From assembly GCA_910591455.2 (NCBI GenBank), contig OU342811.1, positions 6,242,947 to 6,306,946 on the forward strand: a stretch of 64,000 nucleotides of DNA. The letters run 5' to 3'. Position 1 is the first letter of the stretch, and every line of letters starts with the position of its first letter. This document shows positions 12,501 through 25,700 of this stretch, piece after piece. The position numbers and the translations under genes are program-made. The DNA comes from Pholis gunnellus (Eukaryota; Chordata; Actinopteri; Perciformes; Pholidae). The notes under the pieces are model-generated. The model ran no database searches, had not been told where the DNA came from, and saw only the letters and a list, made by a program, of their open reading frames with translations.

Positions 12501-13987
12501 GCATGTGTTGCAGCCTCAGGGTTGTACATTTTGTGGTCGAGACCCCAGACTGTCAACATATTCCATCCTGTGTTATTTGATTAAGTGTCTCTGAGAACAA
12601 CTCAGACTGTTTTCTGTTCTCACGACTCGTCTCCCATCAGAAAAAAAACCCATAAATCTGTAAAGCTTCTAATCTGTTTTACGTGTTTTAACTGCTCCTG
12701 TTGTCTCTACATTTTTTTCCCTTCAGACAAATTGGACAAAGCTTCACCAACGCAATATGAATTACAAAAAGCCTTTTTTTGTTGTGACAATTGATCATTT
12801 TAAAGGGACAGGATTGACATTTATTTGGATCAATACTTTGGAAAGTCATCTCGGTTTCTGTCCGCTCCTCTCCCCTGAGCTGATTTATGCCAAATATATT
12901 GTTACTCCGTTGGTCCCAGCACAGAGGAACTTAAGCGTGTGACTGCATTAATCTTCTCTAATAAGTAGCCTACTCCATCTCCCTGTCGTCCCAGTGAAGA
13001 AAAAGGCAACCAGAGCAGACTGCTCCTTTTCAATGAGAATCCATAAATCACAGCCCACGTCGAGACTAATTTACATTAAATACACTGCACTGCTGGAGTC
13101 CCCTTCTTCTGTTTGGCACAAATACAGACTGTTCTTTCCTCTACTTCTAAATTGCAACCACACATACAGAGGTTTTTACTTGAACATTTGTTTCCCCCAC
13201 ATAGATGTATTCAAAGGTCTTTCCAATGAAAAGTAACCTGCTATATTTTATGATCACAAGCTGAATTTTATTGCATTACTCATCACCAGGTGACGAATAA
13301 GCAGAGGTTTTTCAGACCATGAATTCTGAGAAGCTCTTGTCTGTGTATGTTCTGAAAGAAAACTACCCACTAACAATGTATACTCGGTGCTGTATCTGAT
13401 TGTCTGAGAGAGCGTCATGAGTGGATGCAAGCCCAGAGATGGCTCTCAATGATGTGTTTATGTCCACTATTTAGAGAATGTGGATGAACAGTTGTTTGCA
13501 ATGAATCTTCCACAGATGCTGATTTGTATGAAAGCTGATGGGACGGTGGAATGTGCTGCTGGTGCAGAGCTAACTGGTTGCGCCATAATAAAATAACAAA
13601 GGTTGTTGTCGAGATGAGGTGAAACTGTAAGGCCCTTTTTGGGTCACAACCCAAACCTAAGTAACCTGAGGCAAAAGATGGAAGCTCAGCCTGCTTCTGC
13701 ACTGATAAACTAACCCTGCCCTCTGGGGGAAAATGCATGCTAATTTCATTGAAGCACAGAAGGACCTTGAGTAAGCAGTTGATCCAGAAATGGTGCCATT
13801 TCAGTGCCATTCTAACTGACTACAGTGCTTGCTACTAGCTGTTGGAGAGCTGTCTATGCTTTGATAGTTTGTTGTCTCTGGTTTAAAAAAAAGAGAGAAA
13901 CACAGAGAAACACTAAACTGTCATCCCTCACATTTAGCCTTTCTTTTGTTCAGACCTGCATGTTGAAGTGGTCAAAACTTCAGCAAT

Positions 13988-14072
13988 ACTTTATTGTAAG
14001 ACCAACGCGTTTCGGCTTGTGGATGACCCAGATGTAGGCCACAAGCCGAAACGCGTTGTCTTACAATAAAGT
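13988..14072. repeat. 34-bp-arm inverted repeat (hairpin)
   Basis: Left arm 13988-14022 and right arm 14039-14072 are reverse complements apart from one extra C; core ACGCGTTTCGGCTTGTGG; 16-nt loop. Confidence 0.85.
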
Positions 14073-15177
14073 TGTTCTAATGAAGCCACCGACAGACCTC
14101 CTGACTACAGACTTACTCACAAGACTTTTCTCTGAAGCTGGCGGCATTCCATTTGTCTAAACCTTTCTTTGTCTCTGCACTATGTGCTTCTAGGATATTC
14201 CTGTTATTCAATTAAATTGTGAGAAACGATGCAAAAAGGCAACAAATAACCTTTTAAAGTTCGTCAGTCCTCACTGGCATGTACCTCCTTCTTTGTTGGT
14301 TTGTGGAATTGCCAGTTTTCAATAAATAAAGCTGACTTCATCCCTGCTTTACTTCCAAGTTATAAGTTAAAACCCTAGTCCTATCTGAAACTGCCACCCT
14401 GAGCTTTCCGCCAATATTTGTCGCAAAATGTAGTGGAAGTTTAAAATGGATTGTCTAGTCATCAGTTCTCATCTTGCTGGACCTGTTGGGAGCTTTTGCC
14501 ACTGAAGATAAACGCTCAGAAAGAATATCATGTTCCTTAATGAAAGCAGAGGAGAGTGGCACTCAATGACAAGAAGGCAATTCATTTACAGTAGAATAAT
14601 TCTGTAAATAAAGTGCAAACCTCCTCTGTTGTCATAAGCCTTTACCACTGAGCCACAGAATTCTACTGCCCACCTTCTCTGAACTGGGTATCTCGGATGC
14701 AGCGCTACTTTGGTTTGAGTCCAATCCAAGGAGTGTTGAAGCATCCTCTCCATTCCACTGGTGTACCCCAAAGATTGGTGGTAGCCTTTTGCTTCTGAAA
14801 GACTGAGCTACTAGTGATCCCAGCCACAACTCCTCTTAGCACAACATTAATGTCCACATGTATCACATTGACATATATATTCTGACCCTTTGCTATTTCA
14901 CTTCAAATTCAGTTCAGGTGCCTGACATTTCTCTCGATCATCTGTGATCTTTCCACACCTTGATATAGGAACAAATATATAACGTAAACCAATGCCCAAC
15001 ACCACGTCAATTATAGTCTAAGCAAAAATTGTAATGCCCGTCCATTGATCGGCCTTTAAGATACATAAAACTCAACAACAAATGCACAAAAGACAATACA
15101 AAACCTGTTGGCTGCATGCACAATACAAATATATTCATAGGTCAATGAGCTCATGATAAAGTCATGGGCTTGATTAA

Positions 15178-15672
15178 TTGACTATATAAGTATAAGTAAG
15201 TACACCGTGACGTCACCCATTGGTGTCTGGCCTGCCGTTTTGAAGCCTCGAGTTCGGCGATTTGACCTTCGCCATCTTGGCTTTTTGCAACCAGTGAACG
15301 GAAGTGACCATATTTGGACGGCAGAGAGGTGACGTAGAGACGCTGTATACCTGTCAATCACAGTAAGCCCACCCTAAAGCATACTCTGCTTTATGGTCTA
15401 TTTGACTCTAAATGGACCATCATTTACTAAATGAACATCATGCTGTGTTGAAGAAGACTTGAAACTAGAGATTGAGACCATAAACTCATGTTCACGATGT
15501 TTACTGAGGTAATAAATCAAGAGAGAAGTAGAATCATTTTCTCATAGACTTCTATACAATCAGTTTTTTTTGCAACCAGAGGAGTCGCCCCCTGCTGGTC
15601 AGGAGAGAGAATACAAGTTTTAAGGCACTTCTGCATTGGCTTCACTCAGCAGAACCGGAGTTTGCCGCCTGG
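15178..15672 (+). repeat. Teleost dispersed repeat A, copy 3
   Basis: TTTTGAAGCCTCGAGTTCGG through GTCGCCCCCTGCTGGTCAGG and GAACCGGAGTTTGCCGCCTG. Confidence 0.85.
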
Positions 15673-18600
15673 TTTGATTCAGCAGCTGGCTGAGTTTTAC
15701 CTGTGGAGGTTTGTGAAGAAGGACTCTGGTAATAGTGCATCAGCTTGATTAGTTGGAACCTAATGAGTGAACATGCAGTTAATGCTTTTCAGATAACTGT
15801 TGGGTTTAGAAGAGTGGAAAGTGGAGTGGTATCCACAGTCGGCTGCTGACCCCATATTTCCCAGTTACGCATGCGCTGAGCATGATCCTGCCCTCTAGGA
15901 GAGATAAACTTCAATTACCTTTTAAATGCCAAAACACCAGTAACATGGTTATCTTTCATCCTTAAAAAGGATTAGTGTGCTGCCCTAGTGCTGCCTCTTG
16001 TCCTCTGTGTCACCTTCTTCCTAAAGGTCGATGTTTATTGTGTTAAGGTTTAGGGTATCCTATGTCTCGGGCTCTTCCTTTGCGCTGTACGGGAAGTCCT
16101 TTTGTCCTTGTAATATTTCTGTTGTCAGTACGTCCTGTAAACCTCTTGAAAGCTACAGTGACAAATTCATGTTTATTTGTTTTGTCATACAGTAGGAAGT
16201 TCAGTTATTCTGGCTGAAAACACGGAAGGAAATGGAAAAGCTGTACCCATGGAAGTCTCCTATCTAGTAGTAGACACGGAGTAGGTCATTATACAAGACA
16301 CTACGCAAAACATACGAATGAAAACATCCATAATATTAAATATTAAATAATGTGCTGGCATTAAATGTCTATTGAAGGTTTATTGGAGTTGTTTTTATTT
16401 TATTACAATACATTTTTTATTTTTCAAGACAGATGTTCTGCACAAACAGACAAGTCTTTACTTAAACTCTGCCAAGAGCAGAGAGTGTCTTTCCACTGGC
16501 TTTGTGTGCTACTGCGATCAGTCCGTACACACCAACACGGAGCCAGTCGCCTCAATGGGTACTTTTTATCTGTCATTTTGTATAGTTCATATGTAAACAC
16601 TGTTAGGTTACAAGTTATTTCCTATTCTTTATCTTCCTATACTGTAAATCTTCTGACCACACTTAATGTTCATGTTTTGGTTTATTGTGAAGAGCTCCAA
16701 CATTCATTCTCTTCCAAGGAGGTGTTGACAGACACAAGGCCTCCTCAGTCCTCTTCACTCTTAAGATTAGGATTACACGCTGTAACTGACTTTTGTTTTG
16801 TTGTTACACCTTCCATAACCCCTCACCTACTTCAGTGATACCTACATTTCCCAGAATGCCTCTTAAGCATCCCAGAACACGTGGCTGGATCTGCTGAGTT
16901 CAGCTCCAGTTGTGTGTAGGCCCACAGAGCAATACAGAGAGAAAGAGAGTAGTTTGCATCGCAGCTCTAAAAGCAACATGCAATTTGGAGCAATGCATTC
17001 TGGTTAGCGTGAGAAAATGACGTTGACATCCGTACATCTTCTATAGGTCAGAGTACAGCGTGTAATTATCCCCCATGGTTTGCATTCACGTGACTTCTCT
17101 GTAGTCACATTACAGAATCCTTATTTGCAGTGTCAAGATAAAGAAACATTTTATTTGTTGAAGGAGCTGGTGTGCTGAAGTTACCAAAAAAGATTGCAGG
17201 AGTGCTGAGCTCAACACACAGCCTGTTTACGTGATATGATAAAGCCACTTATTAAAGGTCACTGAGCCAAACTGAGTTGTTGTTCACCCCGAGTGACCTG
17301 GGTATTTAAACTATTTAAAAAGACTGTCACCACAACATCCTCCCCCTCAGCTCATCAATAACCGTCCATATTTAGGAAGAACTAGTTTTTTCACCCGATT
17401 TATGAATTGAGCGGATTTGTTGGATACAATAAGACAAAGGGTACATCGGGGTTATTACCCCATATGTCTTACTTAAAGGAAGACAGAGGGCCTCCACTCA
17501 GTAGGGCTTGGTTAAAAACTTTATTAACAAAACAGAAGGCGGGAAAGCACAGCTCAAGCTCACAGCACAGCAGCCTACGGTACCCTTCTCTCGATCGCTT
17601 AAAGTGCCACAAGAATAATAACATCCATCATTGTTAGTTAAATATTAAAATAACACAGCCACTCGGATACACTGCATAATATATATATATATAAATTTAC
17701 TCTATAGACCTTTTGCGACATTAACAGCATCTACAGGAGGAGGACAGCCTCGGTCATGCTTATTATCTTGCATTGCAGCGCCATCTAGTGGCACTGATGA
17801 TAGTAGTACAATCAGAAACACAGCAGCCCTGGGGTGGGGGAGGGGGGGCACTTTGTACCTTTTACAATCTGTAATACTTACAATCTTCACCTTAAGGGTT
17901 TAGAAATCAGGCGGGGGGGGGGGGGGGATGTATAAGATGACAAGGCAATGGGGTTATAGTAAGAGTTTTAAAGGGGAATGCCACCCATTTTAGGAATCCT
18001 AATACAATCTTCCTTAATAACCGCAGGACATGCTTCTTCCAAGCATGCGTCGCTCTTTCTTAAAGCCAGAAGCTAATGACTTTAGAATATCACACCCATT
18101 GAGGCTACATTCGGTTTAACTTTCGTTGCATTTGAGGGTTTTATCTCTCGGAGAGATTTAATTGGTTTCAGGAGAGAGTGGCACACGCTCACAAGGATCT
18201 ACAGCGCTCACCCAGAAACGGTGCCGAAATGACGTGAATTCATCAAAGGGGCGAAGCTATTTTATAGATGTAGAAGTGTATTTCCTTTGGTTTCCATGCA
18301 TTGTTTGAAAATCTATCCAGAAATATTTTGAAAGTGAACATCAAATCGACTTATTTGAAGTCTGTCCTGCATCCACCTGAAGCAAGTTTAAGGAGTCTGC
18401 AAACTCATTTTCATATTTTGTGACTGCTCAGAAGACTAGGAGTAATACCCTAATATTAAACCCCCAATATAAATACAACCCTGACAATGGAGCATGCATT
18501 CAACTAAACTGTAAAGTGTACATGTAATCACACACTTGTTCCTTTAAAATGGGTGGATTTCCCGTTACAGGGGGTTAAGATAAATACAGTTTAGGCACAG

Positions 18601-18845
18601 TTAGTACTAACGCTAGATCACAAGTTCACTGTGTGGTCACCACCAGCACCTTACAGCTGGGTTGGTGTTGCAGTAGTTGATTTTTTTTTGGGGGGGGGGG
18701 GGGGGACAGATAGGATTCACTTTCTGCATGGCAACAAGTCATTTTCTCTACATTCTATTACAAAACAGCAAGACACATAACATTCCATCTTTTACAATGA
18801 TACATCTCATCCGGTGTGACATCTGTGGGTCAAGTTGTGTGTGTG
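15673..18845. other. Gene-poor stretch downstream of eml2
   Basis: Poly-G runs (17914-17928, 18688-18704) and no protein-like exon. The part nearest 18.8 kb may be eml2 3' UTR if the distal signal at 17520-17525 is used. Confidence 0.5.
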
Positions 18846-18864
18846 TTTATTTCATTTTTTATTA
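18846..18864 (-). terminator. Candidate eml2 polyadenylation signals
   Basis: Minus-strand AATAAA at 18846-18851, with a further copy in the adjoining TTTATT-rich stretch, is the first canonical signal after the stop, about 165 nt downstream. A later AATAAA at 17520-17525 could end a longer 3' UTR. No transcript evidence is available. Confidence 0.4.
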
Positions 18865-19014
18865 TCATTATTATTATTATTTCCAGCAGGCACAGTGGAC
18901 ATACTGCCCCCTGGTGGTGCAGGAGGATAGAACAGTGAAGAGGGTGGCAGGACGCTGGTCCCCCCACCTGTTGGGGAGGTGGGATTGGAGATGTTTTTTG
19001 CTGATAGCAAACAC

Positions 19015-19137
19015 CTAGAACCCCCACTGCAGGATGCTGGTGTCTTTCCCGCCAGTGGAGATCAGGTGACTGTCGTCGTGCAGGAAGGCAACGTTGGTCA
19101 CGTGACTGCTGTGGCCGCCGTACTCGTGGCTCGGAGC
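19015..19137 (-). CDS. eml2: eml2 exon 22 (terminal coding exon)
   Basis: Encodes APSHEYGGHSSHVTNVAFLH, then STGGKDTSILQWGF and stop TAG (19015-19017). Other EML proteins that I recall end LQWRVV or LQWRVI, so the Gly-Phe ending is a small departure. Acceptor CGTCCAG. Confidence 0.93.
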   Translation of the reverse strand, partial: APSHEYGGHSSHVTNVAFLHDDSHLISTGGKDTSILQWGF

Positions 19138-22100
19138 CTGGACGTGTCAGAGGTGAAGGGAGGAATTAGTCAGATGCTACATTGGTGACATTGAGCAGCT
19201 GTACGTAAACTCTTAACTTCACTGTTAATATCATGTCGGTCATCAAATAGTTTCAAATAACTAAAAACAACTTGTAACTATGTCTACTACCAAATGTTTC
19301 AAAATGAGGGGTTAGCATGTAGCCACATTTCTTCTTCAGAATAATTTAATTAACAGTTTTGTTTGAATCTTGGCTGTGCAACAGTGATAATGTAAGATTC
19401 GTCTGACAGAATAAAAAAAATATGAAAAACTGTAAAAATCAATCAAATCACTGGAAATCAGTTTTCACGGAGCTTTAGTTTTAGTCACAAAACGTGTGTA
19501 AAACAAGTTCACTGCCAGGAGAGTTTTCCAACAATACCGTCGTAAATATTTACAGCGTCTGAGCTTCTGCGCTAACGGCAGCCAGCTTGTCTGAAACGGA
19601 CCATTAAAGTTTACAGCTGAACTTGTACAAGAAAAAAAGAAAAAAGGAGAAGAAGAAGAAGGTGTTTGGGAGCACAAAATAAACACCTGGTAGAAAACGG
19701 TGCGTATTATAGGTCTGGTGGTGATCGCACACTAAAGCCTTGTGGCTGAGTTTTTAGTCATTTCTGCTGAGCCGTCACTGTGTTCATTCACACTTAATCA
19801 CTATGCGGGCGGAGAGGAACGGTGCGGCTGCTCGGCTCCGGAAGTGTAAAAGAAAAAAAGAAAAAAAGCAGAGCAGAGCAAACTTCAAAAGCAGCCGAGG
19901 GATGAACTGTCGGAAAGCTTTCGGGCTCGTAAATGTACGAAAGAAGAAAAGCAGCGTGTGGACTGCAAACACTGTGAGTGAACATGACTGACCCTTGATT
20001 GAGAGCAGGGGAAGGTGAACAAGTGCACTTTGCCAAAGTCATCGGCGGAGGCCAGCAGGGATCCGTCATGTGACCTGCACACGGCGTTGATGTCGGTGCC
20101 GTCTGCTCCCTCCGGCCAGACTCCTGTGTTAGTGAAAGGGTGATAAGAGACAAGATTCAAGGCAGGGACATGTCCCCGACAACAGAACTGTTTCTGTTAA
20201 ACAGTACAAAGACTTTTTTGTCTTCTTTTATAGCTTCCAATGTGCACATCTGCTTGGTGCAGCTTTGTTTTTTTGCTCTAACTGCCAGTTGCTCTGAGCC
20301 TCAGCCAACTAACCCTAAAATGCACAGTATATAAGAGAGGTGAATTGATTGGTTCACAGGCTTTACATGACACACAGGCGGATTAAAGAATGAGGATTTA
20401 CCAAAGGTGTTGAAGCTCAGAGTGCAGGTGGAAGTGGCCCACTCCTGGTTGCGCACTGTGTCCATGCTGGTCACATGTTTACCACTGGATGCCTCCCCTA
20501 GAAGAAGAGAAAAAAGGGCATTACTGACTGACAGCTACAGTCTGTGGCTTTACCTCCAAGAGACCCTCAGAGACGCGTTTGTCTTTTTTTTTAACGGGGG
20601 CACGGGAGATCTTTAATGGGAGGTAGCAGGCCAACCGTTTATGCCACATGTCAGGAGTATAAATCATCTAAAAGATGGGAAGCTGAAGATTAATGAGATT
20701 AATGAGATCACTATGTGTGTCAAGTTGTTCTAGTCATGAATCACAAATATAATGGTGGCCATTCCCAGTTGTTGCAGCAATTTTTGAATTGATAAAAAAA
20801 AAAAAAAAAAGATAAAAAGAAGAATAAGATTACCACTTGAGAATTAATAAGAATGATCACAAATCCATCCAACATACCACACCAGAACACCAAGACCTTG
20901 AGGGTCACCACAGAAAAACCCAAGCTGTGATTTGTTATTTTAAACTTTTAACATTTGAAGATTTCTGCAAAATTTGGATTTTCCAGCAATCGGATGGTGA
21001 ACGCTTCTATTCTGGAAACTGCTCAGAAACCCACTTATTGTCAACAAACCAGAGGGAAGCCATACCCCATCTGAATGTTCCAGGTCTCTAGTTTGTGGTT
21101 GCAGTTTCATGATGCTGTGATTATAACAGGTCAAACCAACTCATTTTATACGGTGATATATAAAAGATAGTGTCATTCTGTGAAACGAACTAGTCTGTTG
21201 GACTAACATGCAGGCATACAATGCACGTTTTTTGCCCAAAACTGCATGTGATTATCATAAAGTGGAGCTAAATGATAGCTTCAAGCGGTTGTTCTTGAAC
21301 TTTGGCACACAACGTTTTCTTCCGGATGTCAGAGGTTCATATTCATAAAGAAGAGAGGGTGTTGAGGGTCTGCAATGATTTTTCTTACTTGTTTCATGGC
21401 TGCCTACTCCTACAGGCTCTGTTTGGGCTCATAGTATCTCTTCCCTTTTACCTTCGCAGCTGTTTTGGGAATACTTGCAAGCCTGCTTTTTCAGTTGCTC
21501 TGTAAGGCTGCCAAACCATGCTGTAAATCCATATATGATGCCTTCTGGGGTTGCTAGATAGAACATTTGTGTTTTCAAAATGTCACCTCAACATTTTGTC
21601 TATCTTTGCAACACAAGTTTACATATTTTATCTGAAATTCTTATATCGGCAACACTGCGAAAGAGAAAGCTGAGTGTAAGCAAGGGAGGACCTACAGAAG
21701 AGGATCTCGTAGTCTCCTGAGTTGGTGACGAGGTGCTGGCTGTCTGCCGACCAGTCCAGATGTGTGACGAAGCTCGAGTGGCCCTGAGGAAAAAGGGAGA
21801 GAAGTTTATGTGGCTTGAACTCGATCACACCGAGCGTGACACTTTCATAATAAACACTCCATTTTGGAGAATAAAGTAATCCCTCACCCTCCTAATTGAT
21901 CCATTTGTGTATCAATTACTCACCACGTGTTATATTTCAATTCTTGGAGAAAACTTTGTTTTTCCCGCTCGAAGAATCAAAAACATCAGCAAAACTACAT
22001 CAAAACATCCGATTACAAATTATCACACATCTCGTGCAGGATAATCAAAGTCTCATGTATCGTTTGTCGTTTTTTGATTCTTTATGTGAGAAAAACAAAG

Positions 22101-22625
22101 TTTCAAAGAATTCAAAGTAACACGGGAAGAGTAATTGATACAAATGGTCATTTTGAGGGGTGAAGTATTCCTCTAAAACTGAATGGAAGGAGAGCTTCTA
22201 TTTAAGCTTCTATCTAAATAATAGAGTCGCCAAAAACTGCTGCTACTGCTTCAAGTAAACAAAAAATATATATTTAAAGCTTTCAGACTACTGAGATATG
22301 AAGTGAGAGGGTTGCTTTTTTCTTTTTAGGAATGTATACTCACAGTGCATTTCCCCACGCGGCTGTACTTTCGGCCGTTCTCCGTCACAGCGTAGATGTA
22401 AACAAAGTTGTCGTGAGATGCGACAGCCAGGAAGTTACCGTCTGGAGGCACAAGGAGCCCAGAGTTAGTTAAGGAGTCAGTACCGCGCTGAAACACCATG
22501 TGTTACACCAGCCGTGTCTAATGAGGTTTTACCTGGAGAGTACTTGATGTTGGAAATGATCTCATTGCCGTCTGTGTGCATAGAAACGAGATCCCGGGTG
22601 TCAGTGTCCAGCACCAACCATCTGC

Positions 22626-22720
<95 letters not shown>

Positions 22721-25700
22721 CTAAAGTTAGAGAAAATGCCCATCACAAGTTCACAGAATCCAAGATGATGTCTTATAATTGCTTGTTTAGTCCAACCAAC
22801 ACATATTTACATCAGAAGGTAATGAGAAGATGGAAACAGTGAATGTTTGTCATTTTGATTAGTAAATGATTCAAACGATTACTCATTTTTTGGTTGATCG
22901 ACAAATCAACTAAATATTTCAGCACTACAATTCCATTTGTATACTTCCTCAAAAAGGAAACAGATTACCACATCACTCCTTTGTCATTTAAAAATGTACC
23001 TAAAAAAAAAAAAAAAAAAAAGAAGAGGTACAAACCATCAAGTCAAAGACTGTTGAGACAGTAGAGACAGTAATACCTGCATAAGCAGCAACCATGTAAA
23101 GCCATAGCCTGTAGGAAATGAATTAGTTGTCCTCTTGTATAATAGTTGTTCTGCCTGCTGTGAAGGTTGTGTTAATCCCCTTCTTCCACTCAAATTAGTG
23201 TGTATATGCAGGTTTTTTAAACACAAGAAACACCACTAATATGTGATAGATTCCTTTCGCATTGCCTGTAGTCGAGTATGCCTTTCTGTTTTTTTCTGGT
23301 GCGTCATGTTCGACGTGATGAACGCGCCGGAAAACAGGGTGAGTAAACAGTGAATCTGTTACAGTGGTTACTTCTTTTTATATCTGTTTACTTATTCAGT
23401 CTTTCTTTGAAACTCTCAAACCAGAGTTGGTGATTGTAAGAACAGTCGAAAGTCTAATAAAATCAGTTTTGATTAGTTTACATTTGGTTCCGTCGAGTTT
23501 GAATGAAGGGCGTTTGCATCGTCAGCAGGGTAAAACTACTGTTGTCTGACTGGAGTCTGGTGGCTTTTGAGGAGAGCGTATTAATTGTTTGTTTGTTTTA
23601 TGTTTATGTTTGTAGTATGTTTTGTGGGTTAATAAATTATAATAATTGTGCAAATCTCTGTTGATTTAGTCACTTCAACGTGTGTCACATAGCATCGCAC
23701 AAGAAAAGGGACAAAAGATTAGCGCGTGCTGTCGCGTGTCATGTTTCCATCACTGCCGAGCGGAGCTGGAGCTGATAAATACCGGGGTCTCCTGCGAGTC
23801 AGGCCAGATGTTGGTGGGTGTAAGTGGGTTTTTGTCTAGTGGGAAAGAGGCTTTAGCGTTTCGTTTCGGATATGTAACTGAGCCCCAACCTTCCAGTCAT
23901 GGTCCCCACAGCCAGAACAGCACCGCTGGGATGGAAACCTGCACACCTCCCTGGATCCTGGAGTGGAAAAGAGAATTAATTAGTTTCTAATTATTCAAGA
24001 TAGAATTGTCTAATTGTTTTTGCATTCTTTGTTCTACTCTAGTGCTGTCAGGTCAGAGCGTTTACATCCTGATGTTAAAGGCACAACGCAATCTACACCC
24101 TATACTACCAGTCACCTCGATGGTCTTGCTCCAGAGGGGCTGATGGGTGTTGGTGTCCCAGAGGTGAACCTGTTTGTCCTGGGCGCAGGTGACAAACTGC
24201 TCCATGGTAGGATGGATGTCCAGACCCCACAGCTCATCAGTGTGACCCTGTAGCACATTACAGGTCTCATTTTACACACCGCATGGGTGAGTTAAAACTA
24301 CTGTTGGCACATTCCACTGTAAACAAAGTGATCTTCTTAAACCAGAAACATGCACATTGTGTGTATGTGTACCTGTACAATCGGAGTTAATGTATCGGGG
24401 AAGGCGGCTCTGATGATGGCATTCTTGGTGGTTCCTACGAAGAGCTCTCCTGGTTTACCTTCGGCCAGCGCCCGTACAGGACCGAGCGGCTCGCCCACCT
24501 GGACACACACACACACAGCATGGGCTGAAAGAAAGTTTCTCACACACACTGTGTAGCTCAAGATGGATGCTTCCCTTCAAACGCCCAAGAAGTGTCAAAG
24601 GGAAATGGATTTTCTCCGTCTTCGTCCCTTTTGTCGTGCACAGGACACTTTGTCTCCCTCACCTCCATCTCTGACTTTTTTCTGTAGTCGTGGTCCCACA
24701 GCACCACCTTGCGGTCCTTCCCTCCTCCAGAGACCATGGTGCCGTCCTTCAGGACGCAAACAGAGAAAATCCCACCTTCGTGGGCCCCCGACACCACCTG
24801 GCTGATGCGGCTACCGCCTGCAAATCAGAACGCACAGGAAATAGAAACACAGATGGACACAGATCCTGAGTTTCAAAGTTGTGATGAAATGAAAGGTGAC
24901 ATTTTTCATGGCTCTGTTTTAGTCGTGATTAATATAACTTGCTGCATCTTTACAGATTGCTTTTTAGACATCCAATCATGTTCTTACATGAACAGCACTG
25001 ACGCTGGAACATTTTCGTACTTCAGTGTTTTGGTTCTTTGGAGACTTGATGTCTAAATATCTTTATCAAAAAGGTCGGAATCACTGCGATCCATTTAGAT
25101 TCTACATTTGCGTTCCAAATCACTTTTTCTTTTCTAACTTTTAGTTCATACTCTGCTGCCTTTACAAAGTACGTACTGTTGCATGCAGCAAAATGCACCC
25201 GGATGTAGTAGAACATCCTGGTACATCCTGGCATACCGCATTTTACATACTATGTTTTGGGACATACTAAATCTTTTTTTCGGGCGTACTAAATAGTACG
25301 GTAGTTTGGGTATTAGAACGCATAGTACCTTTGGCCCAGACGTAGATGTTTCCACTGGAGTCTCCTGTGATGGCGTCTCCGTTCTCAGCGAACGCCACAC
25401 ACAGCACGTACTTTGGCTTCTCATGTTTCTAGAGAGAGAGGCAGACAGAGAGAATGTAGGATTAACAGCACATATTGCTGCATGTGTTTTAGCTAGCTGT
25501 ACCTAATAAAATAACACCTAAGTGTATTTTGAGGCAGGATTGTTGTGCGATACATCTCTGGAGTTATGATGGCGGTACCTCGAACAGGCCCTGTTTCTTG
25601 GTCAGAGTGTTGCCCTCAACGGTCCAGAAGTTGATGTGAGATTTTCCACAGGTGACAACCAGGTTGGCATCCATGGGATGAAACACAGCGCCCAGCACGG

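Larger units (their letters stand above)
4316..15177. other. Gene-poor stretch
   Basis: Apart from the listed repeats no coding signal was recognised. A short GC-richer patch at 9110-9210 has acceptor- and donor-like edges (TTGCAG, GCCTGTAAGA), but its translation matches nothing I know. Confidence 0.55.

Noticed and set aside
13415..13810. 131-residue minus-strand frame
   Set aside because: No recognisable domain and no splice or promoter context; probably chance.
14586..14660. Possible tRNA gene on the minus strand (GTGGCTCAGTGGTAAAGGC)
   Set aside because: A-box-like sequence only; no matching acceptor stem or B box, so at most a SINE trace.
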